Assembly: GCA_037577475.1 (NCBI GenBank)
Contig: CM075189.1
Location: forward strand, 32,482,839-32,546,838
Reading direction: 5' to 3'
DNA: 64,000 nt
Origin: Chaunax sp. Z400
Lineage: Eukaryota; Chordata; Actinopteri; Lophiiformes; Chaunacidae
Made by a program: the position numbers and the translations under genes. Below are positions 51,842 to 60,890 of this stretch, piece by piece (position 1 is the first letter of the stretch; every line of letters begins with the position of its first letter). The notes below the pieces were generated by a model. That model saw only the letters and a program-made list of their open reading frames with translations, was not told the origin of the DNA and did not search any database.

Positions 51842-52147
51842 GTAAGTTCCATCACAGACACATAGACTAACCAAGACTCATGTCTTTGCAGGAGAACAGA
51901 GCACTTAGAACTTTGATAACAGGCTGTTATGGTGTCTTGAATTTAAAGATTGTTTGATATTTAAGCACATAGTTTGATTCATGACCATCTTACTGCTCAT
52001 TAACTGACTCTAAATATGTTTCTTCCAGTGTTATTTGGGTAGAGACTTGATTTTTTAAGAAATGTTTGGTGGTAATTTATTTTAAGGTTAATATAATGTC
52101 AGCATGTTTTCATGACCTGATGCATAATGTTACTGTGATCCCTACAG

Positions 52148-52180
52148 ACCAGTCCAACTCTGATGATGGCCCTTCCAGTG
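52148..52180 (+). CDS. Partial unrecognised gene, exon B
   Basis: A 33-nt exon between the acceptor CCCTACAG (ending 52147) and the donor TG|GTAAGT (GT at 52181). With the last base of exon A it reads DQSNSDDGPSS and leaves phase 1. Both donors in this gene have the strong GTAAGT form. If the downstream 104-nt intron is not removed, the frame continues open but runs into a Pro/Thr/Met-rich shadow frame of the repeats of exon C and ends at 52572. Splicing restores the Ser/Asp/Gly frame, which is why I prefer the spliced model. Confidence 0.55.
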
Positions 52181-52284
52181 GTAAGTCCCCTGTTGAATAC
52201 AAGACTTATGACTACTGCTGGTGTGATGGCTCATCTGATGAGGACTCCACAGGTCAGGACTCCTCTGCTAGGGTGGTTCCTCAG

Positions 52285-52625
52285 ACGAGGACTCTGGTCC
52301 CAAGTCCTCCTGTTATGCTGCTTCCTCAGATGATGACTCCGTGGGCCATAACTCGCCCTATAATGACGGGTCTTTTGATGAGGACTCCACTGGTCACACG
52401 TCCTGTTGTGGTGGCTCCTCTGATGGGAACTCCACTGGTCACACGTCCTGTTGTGGTGGCTCCTCCGATGGGAACTTCGTTGGCCTCATCTCATCGTTTG
52501 ATGATGGCTCCTCTGGTGAGGACTTCGCCGTTCATAACTCCTCTTATTATGACGGCTCCTCGCTGGTCATAAGTCCTCTGATCAGGACTCCATCTTTTCT
52601 GTGTAAATATATAGCCTATAAATAA
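52285..52625 (+). CDS. Partial unrecognised gene, terminal exon with tandem repeats
   Basis: The exon follows the acceptor TTCCTCAG (ending 52284) and reads in phase 1 to a TAA at 52623-52625. It codes about 113 residues made of six tandem units of 15-16 residues, each starting like SSDEDS and going on to GH-S, for instance SSDGNSTGHTSCCGG, followed by a degenerate hydrophobic end. Two units share an exact block of at least 35 bases at a 45-base distance (52386 and 52431), a recent duplication. The first unit contains DSGPKS, which fits the DSGxxS phosphodegron pattern. The total reconstructed C-terminus is 189 residues. Function unknown. Confidence 0.55.
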
Positions 52626-52626
52626 A
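52621..52626 (+). terminator. Poly(A) signal overlapping the stop codon
   Basis: AATAAA overlaps the TAA stop of the terminal exon. If used, the 3' UTR would be extremely short. Confidence 0.4.
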
Positions 52627-53011
52627 GCATTGAAAATAATACTGGTATTTTTCTGTTTTGTTTTTTTAACAGCATGTTATTAAAGATGAGTGTATGTTGT
52701 GGATGAACATGTGATGGTTGTTATGGCGATGTACATATCCTTAAAGGAGCTATGAGTGTAGCAGTCAAATTGTATTTTAAATAGGTGTAGCAGTCATATA
52801 TATATTGGTAGGATCAGACTTTGAATGCATAAATGTTCCTTGATCTGACTGTGTTACTTTTCTTTTTGAGGATATACTATGGGCTCGCCCTCGCTATTAT
52901 ATGCCCACATGATCTACACCATTTTAATCGATGTGATGGACAAACTGTATGTCAGCCTGTTTGTTCCACTGACTGCTGTAAAAATAAAGCGTGTATATAA
53001 TATATAATAAA
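52626..53011 (+). other. Probable 3' UTR with two further poly(A) signals
   Basis: AATAAAGCG occurs at 52983 and again at 53006, both in AT-rich sequence after TGACTGCTGTAAA. These are the more likely cleavage signals for the gene ending at 52625. No open frame of interest lies between them. Confidence 0.45.
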
Positions 53012-53641
53012 GCGTATTTGTTTGGATTCCGGTGACTCCTGACTGGAATCAATGAGTCCTATAGGCTATATTTAAGTAACTATTTTGTTATGGTCATTTT
53101 AGTTTGATCTTACTTTTTTTTAAATTCGTTTTGATAATAATTCGTTTTATATGATTTGTACAATTTAACTACAGCCAGCATTTAACGAAATACAACACTC
53201 AGTCAGCTTAACCCTAACCCTGGCAAACAGCTTGTGGGTGTATCACTGTAAGGAATGACTGTCTGCTGGGGCATTGGGGAATTACCTTCTTTTTGATGTG
53301 GGGGATAAATGATATTTTACACATTCATACCAATGGAACCTTTTGTGTTTTTTCCTAAGCTGAGAGTAATGATCCTCTTTTTACCAGTTCTTCTATCTAA
53401 GGTTTTATGGTTGTGCCCAAAGTTTAAACCTACAGCACACTTTGTGTTTTCACTGTGTCCGTGTGTGGACTATATGTGTATCCCACATCCAACAGGTTTT
53501 ATATGAAGACAAACGTACTCGTATCTGAGGAAATAAAATAGAACACTTGGAGTTTGTTACAGCTGACTTGGTGAAGTGAGTGTGACATTCAACCAGACTT
53601 GTTAAGGTTCAGTTTAGCAGTAAAACTATAGAGGCAACTGA

Positions 53642-53820
53642 CCAATCGCTGCGCTTGCCACCCAATCAGATTTGAGACAAGTGAACAGAGCACGGCTACT
53701 TGTCAGACAGCCTCCCCCACAGTCTGGATCCATTGGAGACAGTGTGGGTAGGTGCGGGGAGAGGGGGTATGTTTACAGAATTTCTCCAGGAGTTGAGGTG
53801 CAGCGAGATCAACAAGAGCA

Positions 53821-53822
<2 letters not shown>
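53642..53822 (+). promoter_or_regulatory. Tentative CCAAT promoter and first exon
   Basis: Two CCAAT boxes (53642-53646 and 53662-53666) are followed about 100 bases later by an ATG at 53769. The 18-codon frame reads MFTEFLQELRCSEINKSK and stops exactly before AAG|GTGTGT, which could act as a donor but is also the start of a TG microsatellite. No matching second exon was found in the remaining 10 kb, so this may be chance. Confidence 0.2.

Positions 53823-53864
<42 letters not shown>
53823..53864. repeat. (GT)n microsatellite
   Basis: About 21 GT units. Confidence 0.95.
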
Positions 53865-53869
<5 letters not shown>

Positions 53870-54305
53870 CTTGCATGGATGACTAAGGTCAATCAAGAAT
53901 GAATGAGTGAGTGTGATTTTCTTGCTCCAAAGGGAATCTGTCAGCTTGCAGGCTGATGGTCAGTGTGGCTCTTCCAGTGGATACCTGTGAATTGACAGCA
54001 AATTGCTTTGAAATACAGCAAATATCTTTACACACCAAGCTATCTTCCATGCTGTGCTGGTTTGTCAAAGCTCGGAGGCTTTGTTGTCATTCGGGTCAGG
54101 AGACACAGCACCAGTGGAATCCTTTACCTCTGAGTATTCAGTGGTTTGTCCTTCAGACATTTTGTGACAGATGATGTTCTTCCGCCATAAGGAAATGCTT
54201 TGTTTAGATCATAAGAGAAAAGATGGATCAAAAAAAGACCACTAAGAGTGACTTTTAAAACGGGTAAAAATAGATTTAAGAAAAATAAAAAAAATGAAAA
54301 CCCTT

Positions 54306-54372
54306 CATTTACTGGAGCCTATCCCAGCTGACTTTGCAGGCAGGACCGTCTTGCTGTGAGGCAACAGTGGGT
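54306..54372 (-). mobile_element. SINE fragment with internal deletion
   Basis: The minus strand joins CCCACTGTTGCCTCACAGCA, from the tRNA-like head, and AGACGGTCCTG directly to CAGCTGGGATAGGCTCCAG, from the tail of the SINE at 59216. About 200 bases of body are missing. The ends are decayed. Confidence 0.75.
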
Positions 54373-54542
54373 ATGATTATACAGCCTATACACTAAACCA
54401 GATTAAGTTGGACAGAAATTAAAGTGAACACACCGACAGCCCCACATTTTATAACAAATGATCCACACAAGCAACTTTTAAAGGGAGTCGATTTGTAGAC
54501 AATAGCATCAACTTTGGATAATGTTTTCTTTACAACCGGCTT
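54373..54542. other. Non-coding stretch
   Basis: Nothing recognised. Confidence 0.4.
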
Positions 54543-54600
54543 GATAAGATAAGATAAGATAAGATGTCCCTTTATTGATGGCCTGTTTGTGTTTTTTTCT
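54543..54600 (-). repeat. (GATAA)n with probable LINE 3' tail
   Basis: Four GATAA units (54543-54565) are followed by GATGTCCCTTTATTGATGG. On the minus strand this reads as a CAATAAAGGGACATC end with a (TTATC)n tail, a form seen at the 3' end of some fish retrotransposons. Only a short stub is present. Confidence 0.45.
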
Positions 54601-56199
54601 GTGTGATCTATCCTGTAGTGATGTCCTTGTGCTTCAGTCATCATTTAATTTTGTGAATTTTATCTTATGGTTCTCTTAAAACCGATGCCCAGGGGAATAA
54701 AACAAAACTACAATATGTTAATACAGGATGCAGCACAATAAGTTACAGACTGGAGTTTTCCTGCACAAGATTCCACAATTTGGTTCGCAGAAAATCATGG
54801 AAATACGGAAACAACAAGTAAAAGTTATTTATGCCAACCTAAATGTTTCAAAAAGAAGGACACATCCTCCCCTCAAGTGCGAAAGAGGCAAAGAAAGGTG
54901 CTGAAAACAAAGGGATCAATAAAGAGAGATACAAGACTGACGTAACAAATCCCACAACTGCTTTAGTTGAAAGACTGAAGCACAGACAAAACCACCACTT
55001 TAGTGTTTGAATCTCTTTTGGAAAAACATGGCTACAGTCTGCTCTACTGGAAATGTTTGTGCTTTTATTCTCCACAGGGTTTTAGGGTAAGTGCTTTAAT
55101 GCTAAAAAAAAGATGATCTCTGATACAGTAATATAGTAATGCAAATCATTTTAATGCACATTTAATGCATTTAATGAAAGCGTGATTACATTACAAAGGC
55201 TTTTAAAAATCAAATATGGCCTAAATGTTTGCATTTAGTTAAATTTCATGTCCTTGAAGAAAAGCATTTTTTTTTAAACTACTTTAATAACTGTATTTAA
55301 TGAAGCATAATGCATGACGCACACAACATATAGACTTTATAAATCAAGGAAAACATGGCTTCATACCTAAATGACTACATGGGTCAATAACCAAAATGAT
55401 GTATATGACGATGGCAGTCATTCATTGTCAGGTGGTTATAAAACAGTGACAATTTGGTTGTGTTTAGGCAGCAGAACTACTTGATTAGTTTGAGGAAAAG
55501 ATCTGGGTTTGGGTTAAAATAAGTACATTAGGGCTTCCTCCTTTGCTGCTGTCATAATTGCTTTACCTATTAAAGGTTGCTGCCCAATAATGAATATACA
55601 TTTGGGATCTGCTGTTCACACTGAAGGTCTTTATTTTATTAATTCTGGAATTGGAAAGTTGAAGAAATACACACTAAGCTGCCAGATAGAGCAGCCAATG
55701 GCAGAAGTCAGGGAAGTACTTAGTTCTGGAATGTGCAAAGTTGTTCTTTTTGTGTAAAAATCCTGAGCTACCAGTATTTCTTTCTTTTTTTTGGAAAACT
55801 ACAGATGGACAGATTGGTCAGACAGTGTTGGTTTCCTATGATACATCTCTAGGGGGCAGAAAGGGATTAGAACTGACTGAGAGTGGACAAAGGTTACATA
55901 TGAGGAGAACCATGGTTACTGACACAGTGGGATTACCATTAAGGGTCATTAGGTTCAAGTGCGTAGGATTACTTTCATGTAGAATTTTTTTTGGAAGTGG
56001 GAATAGTGGAGTCCATAATGTTCCCCAGTAATGACTGACAACACCATTCACTGTCTGCCTAAAACTGCATTATCCTAGTGCTGAAATAGTTTTAGGATAC
56101 AACAGGACTTTCATATAAAGTGATGGAACCCCTGAAAACTTACTACATATTTTCCTACAACATAAAATAACCATGACCTGCAGATCCCACTCACAACAC
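54601..56199. other. Non-coding stretch with a repeat relic
   Basis: At about 55425-55545, words such as GTGTTTAGGCAGCAGAACTA, TTGATTAGTTTGAGGAAAAG and TGGGTTTGGGTTAAAATAAG follow a dispersed repeat often seen in fish. No gene is recognised. Confidence 0.45.
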
Positions 56200-56925
56200 A
56201 TCCTTCCATCCATCCTTCCTTCCATCCATCCATTTCCTTCTGCTTATCCGGGTCCGGGTCGCTGGGACAGCAGTCTCAGCAAAGAATCCCAAACCTCCCT
56301 CTCCTCAGCCACCTCCTCCAGCTCTTCTGGGGGTACACCAAGGCGTTACTAAACCAGCCGAGAGATATAATCCCTCCAGGGCATTCTGGGTCCACCCCAG
56401 GGTTTCCTCCCAGTGGGACATGCCCGGAAGACCTCCCCAGGAAGGTGTCTGCTGGGCATCCTAATCAAAATGCCTGAACCACCTCAGCTGACTCCTCTCA
56501 ATGTGGAGGAGCAGCGGTTCCACTCTGAGCCCCTCCAGAAAGACTGAGCTCCTCACCCGATCTCCAAGGGTGAGCCCAGACACCCTGCAGAGGAAGCTCA
56601 TTTCCGCCACTTGTATCCGTGATCTGGTTCTTTTGGTCATTACCCAGAGCTCATGACCATAGGTGAGGGTAGGAACATAGACTGACTGGTAAATCGAGAG
56701 CTTTGCCTTGTAGCTTAGCTCCCTTTTCACCACAACAGACTGATACTGATTCTGCATCACGGCAGACGCTGCCCCGATCCGTCTATCGATCTCCGGCTCA
56801 GTCCTTCTCTCACTCGTGAACAAGACCCTGAGATCCTTGAATTCCTCCACAGCAACTCATCCCTGACCTGACCTGACTGACAACCATGGCCTCAGACTTG
56901 GAGGTGCTGATTCTTTGCGCTTCTT
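56200..56925 (-). pseudogene. LINE 3' half with polymerase C-terminal domain
   Basis: The minus strand from 56850 to 56461 reads a clear LINE polymerase end: EEFKDLRVLFTSE, EIDRRIGAASAVMQNQY, KAKLSIYQSVYVPTLTYGHE, LWVMTKRTRSRIQVAEMSFL and LLLHIERSQLRWF. A frameshift follows, after which the next frame gives RACPTGRKPWGGPRMPW, DYISRL and a tag stop. The 3' end near 56203-56232 is an (ATGG)n-type tail, seen on the plus strand as CCATCCATCC. The element is 5' truncated near 56925 (GACTTGGAGGTGCTGATTC is the last recognisable word), so the catalytic core is missing. The TYGHELW.M pattern is common to RTE/Rex-like fish LINEs; the exact clade is not certain. Confidence 0.85.
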
Positions 56926-58115
56926 TAAATTTAATTTTTTATTTCATGTTTTGGTAATGCTGTGCTTAAGGTCTTTATAGGTTAGGTTTAGCCACCAAAA
57001 AGAGAAAAAAAAACCTTGGTTAGGGTTAAGAAAAGAACATGTTTTACTTAAATTGTAAAGTGTCCGAATGTCTCCATAAATTTTTTTTTTTTTTTGCCAC
57101 TGAAACAACAGCTAATAAAATAAATATGTGATTTAGAGCCAAAGTTGCCTTGAAAAGTGGTCTTTATGGGCATGGATAGAAATACAAATGGCCATATTCT
57201 ATGACATGCAACAAAGTAGAACATGAAGTTTTTCCAACAGTCACACCAACCTCCAACCAGTGAGAAGAGCACAGCTTAAAACAGCATCTCTTATGTAAAA
57301 TAACGACAGAAAAGTTTTAAAAATCACAAATGACCAACTCCTTTACTTGGAAAAAAAGAAAATCTTAAAATGTTTATAACACAAACTACTGTACATCCTT
57401 ATGCACTTGGCAGCCATTGCTGCTCAGTCTTGTTGACCCTAACCTTAAAAGACATCAGAGAGAGATGATGTTACCAGGGTCTGTTTTAACCTTTGAAGGA
57501 CTTGAAGTTAAAAAACAAATACGACTTCACCACGAAATTTAAGACAAAAGACACAGTGAGGTGGAGAAGACTGGCCTGGAAGATTTGTTATTCTAATGCA
57601 GAAAATTTCAAGGCTGACATTTAAATTGTTATAACGCAGCTGCTGCTTTGCTCTCCACTTGTGTTCGTCCCTGCAGCACATCCTTTTAAGTTCTGTGATC
57701 TTTTTGTTTTTTCACTTGGGTTCTTGGTTTATTTGTGACTTTATTATGGAGGAACAAGTCAATGGTTGTCCTCAGCTCTAAGTTCTTACTCATCTGAGGA
57801 GGGTAAGAACAAGGTGCTTTATTGTTTTTTCAAAGGAAGATACTCTCAGCCTTTATGAAGGGCTGTGTCCAATCTGCTTGAAACATGAAGAATCCAAAAA
57901 AGAAAATAAATCAATATGTAAGGAAAAGGAAAACACAAGAAAAGGGGAATAAACAATGTCAGATATTAAAATTCAGATGAAAGCCGACAGCTGAAACTAC
58001 AGGTTTTACACATCTGCCATGACCGAGAGCCAATCATGTGTTTTGAAAAATAACAAAAAATAAGTCTGCAGGTCACCTCCAGTTATCAAGCAAAAAATAA
58101 ATTAAAAAAATGACA
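56926..58115. other. Non-coding stretch
   Basis: TTAGGTTTAGCCACCAAAAAG and TTGGTTAGGGTTAAGAAAAG near 56980-57040 recall the same dispersed fish repeat as at 55450. No gene recognised. Confidence 0.4.
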
Positions 58116-58117
58116 TA

Positions 58118-58195
58118 CAGTACCAGTCAATAGTTTGGACATACCTTCCCATCCACATGAATGGGAAACTGTGTCCAAATTTTTGACTGGTACTG
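58118..58195. mobile_element. 78-bp Tc1-like miniature element
   Basis: The left arm CAGTACCAGTCAATAGTTTG and the right arm CAAATTTTTGACTGGTACTG are inverted repeats of about 26 bases with only a few mismatches. TA dinucleotides flank both sides (58116-58117 and 58196-58197), the target site typical of Tc1/mariner elements. The sequence CAGTACCAGTCAAAAGTTTGG-like is the well-known end of fish Tc1-type repeats. The loop itself has a second short palindrome, TTCCCAT..ATGGGAA. No coding capacity. Confidence 0.8.
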
Positions 58196-58197
58196 TA

Positions 58198-59215
58198 TCT
58201 TTCATAAAATTATAACAAAATGAGAACTCTAGACCCAACTCTTCAGTAGGCTATCAGTATGAAGCTACAAACATGATATTAAGCCAATTAAGAACCACAA
58301 TAATGCAAAAAGAAGACCGGGGCTAAACCTGTCAGGTCTGAACCTAAAGTCAGCATGCTTACAGACTGAATCCATGTTAATGACACAAAAAGATTGATGA
58401 TTTCATTGCAAAATAAAAGCTTGTTTATCTCAAATAATATTTCCCACCACCACAGGTTTACCCATTAAAATCGAAGACTTTTTTTTTTTTCAGGAATAGA
58501 TATGTCAGACTTTCTTGCTAACTACCATACAAATGATCTTCAGTTTGAAGGGATGGCTTATTCTACTGTAACGGCTGTGACATGGCCACCTGAGCTGCTC
58601 CTGGCCGTTCTCAACAACGGTTGTGACTTCACCAAACATGCTGCACCACATCTCACAAGTCTCAGAAGAAGATCTCTGCTCCGCTCCTCTAAAAGTGAGC
58701 CCTTTGTCTCTTTTTGATAACCTTTTCATAAAGTTGACTATCGAGTCAGGCCACACAGGGGTGGGACAGTGAATCAGGTCAATTTTCAATATAAACACTC
58801 CCTGCAGACTCCAGACTCGTATATCACATAAAAAAAAAATCAATCAATCGTCCCCTCAGTCAAACACTCCCAGTTGGATATGAAGCCGAGTTGAGGACAG
58901 ATCATAACTGCAGTGCAGGTGTAGCATTTGGAATCAACCCGTTAGTCCATGAATCTGATCTGCAGGTTTCTTTATGTGGCTGGTAAATAAAGACTCCATG
59001 TTATCTTCAAAAAGCATCTGAGAAGCTTTTCCTACTCTGACTTAACCTGTTGTAGGAACATTAGTTGTTTTGTTGATACTTGCTCTATTTCTTTTTGCCA
59101 TCTTGATCTTATTTGAATAAACTCAGACCACACAACTTAAATTCACAGGTAACTTTGTATATATGTAGCCTATTTAAACTTTTGAGGAGGAATTGCAACC
59201 TTTGAATCAACTTGA
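58198..59215. other. Non-coding stretch
   Basis: No gene recognised. Confidence 0.45.
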
Positions 59216-59575
59216 GGGCTGCACGGTGGCACAGTAGGTACCACTGTTGCCTCACAGCAAGACAGTAGGGTTCAAATCCACCTGAGGACCTGGGACTTTT
59301 CTGTGTGGAGTTTGCATGCTCTCCTTGTGTCTGTGTGGGTTCCCTCCAGGTTCTCCAGCTTTCTCCCACCACCAAAAACATGTAATATAGATGAATTGGT
59401 GACTCTAAATTGACCGTAAGTGTGAATGGTTGTTTGTCTTTCTATGTGACCCTGTGATGAACTGGCGACGTGTCCAGAGTGAGCCCTGCCTCCCGCCCAA
59501 AAATCAGCTGGGATAGGCTCCAGCCCCCCCACGACCCTACACAGGATAAGTGGTTACAGAAAATGAATGAATGAA
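59216..59575 (+). mobile_element. Near full-length tRNA-headed SINE
   Basis: The head begins GGGCTGCACGGTGGC. An A-box-like TGGCACAGTAGG lies at 59227-59238 and a canonical B box GGTTCAAATCC at 59269-59279. The body carries TGTGTGGAGTTTGCATGCTC, GGTGACTCTAAATTGACCG, GATGAACTGGCGACGTG and CAGCTGGGATAGGCTCCAGC. The end CACAGGATAAG is followed by an (AATG)n tail. This is the best copy of the family also found at 42393 and 54306. Confidence 0.88.
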
Positions 59576-60489
59576 TCAACCTTTTACCCCACAACCTCCA
59601 TTTCGCCAAAACTGTTTCAGAGAGTGACTCATATCCACAATTATTTTTATTATTTTATAAGTTGATGACCTTGAGTTATAGCTTAAAATGACTAAAACCA
59701 TCAATCATAATACAGTAAAATACATGACTCATAACTTTAGTTACATGAATTGACTTGGCGAGAAAAAACACTGTAATGGCTCGGCTCCTTTTACTCACTA
59801 GATCCACTTGCCTCAATAAATGTTGCATTTACTGTTGCATTATTAAACATTACATTCTACAACTTATGTTTTGCATGTTCACAATACAACCATGGGTTCA
59901 ACACGTTGACTTAATTTGCTCTGAATACCAGTCAGGACACGGGCCACTATGCATCCCATCCCCACAAAGACAGAACAGTAACTGCATATGGTTTTCTTAT
60001 AGAGCTGAGGATAACTTCAAACCTAACCAACCTCAGGTGATTGAATTATTACTGGCTGAAGCAGGGCCTCTTTTCTGTATTACAATATTGACATGTACAA
60101 TGAATAACAAGGCTGATTATAAATAATCTACATAGTTTTTCACTTGTATATTTAGATAGACATGACATTTTTTGCAGTATTTCTTAAGATATCATACAAA
60201 TATGACAAAACACCATTACAAAATGGTCATTAACAACTAGTTCAAACAGTATTGTCCTGTCCAATTTCCAAGTATATGAAAATTTTGTCCCTAAAAAGCA
60301 CTGTAAGTGAGAAATGAACCGTTGAGCTGTGCCACTTTTGATCTTCAGGCTCACATTACACCTCATGCACTGAGTACAGAGTCATTTAGAGCAATTTCAG
60401 TGAAAACTGTGCTGATGTTCAAAGAGAAAGTTTGAGTCCGAACTGCAAAGAAAAGTGTGTTTCAGACATAATGTACTGATAGGGTTCAA

Positions 60490-60493
<4 letters not shown>
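59576..60493. other. Non-coding stretch
   Basis: No gene recognised. The 123-codon open frame at 59755-60126 has no recognised motif. Confidence 0.45.
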
Positions 60494-60521
<28 letters not shown>

Positions 60522-60890
60522 AGTGCTGTAGTCTCTCTGCAGAGCAGTAATTTTATCTCAGTGCATACATTCTTATCGCTGCATCCACATAACACACACA
60601 CACACACACATACGCACACACCTGTTTGGCACTGAGTAACAATCTCCTGTGATTACATTGTGTTGCACTCCTAGGACTTGCAGACACACACACACACACA
60701 CACCAACACACACCTGACTGGTACCAAGTAATCGCCTCCTGTGATTACATTGCATCTTCCCTTGAGACCTACACACACACATGCCACAACACACTCACAC
60801 ACACACACACAAATGCACACGGTGCCATTTCACCCAGAGGAATAATCTCTGTGGCTGCTATTTGCAGTGAGTGAGTTTCCTCTAACTGGA
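60494..60890. repeat. Composite CA-rich tandem repeat of about 92 bp
   Basis: After a (GT)n run (60494-60522), two clear copies of a unit starting CACACCTG at about 60617 and 60709 share AGTAA, TCTCCTGTGATTACATTG-like text and a (CA)n block. Weaker copies lie on both sides: CAGTAATTTTATCTC near 60546, and GGTGCCATTTCACCC, AATAATCTCTGTGGC near 60820-60860. The period is close to 92 bases. It is a small minisatellite in which microsatellites are part of the unit. Confidence 0.7.

Larger units (their letters stand above)
53012..54305. other. Intergenic stretch with possible promoter
   Basis: Apart from the tentative first exon at 53769-53822 and a TG run at 53823-53864, no gene is seen. Two CCAAT boxes lie 20 bases apart at 53642 and 53662. 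Confidence 0.4.

Noticed and set aside
53212..53222. CCCTAACCCT telomere-like word
   Set aside because: Only about two units; too short to mean an interstitial telomere.
59227..59279. tRNA gene suggested by A and B boxes
   Set aside because: Same reason: it is the tRNA-like head of a SINE with body and tail present.
59755..60126. 123-codon plus-strand open frame
   Set aside because: No recognised motif and no supporting signals; Cys and Ile rich in a way expected from AT-rich non-coding DNA.
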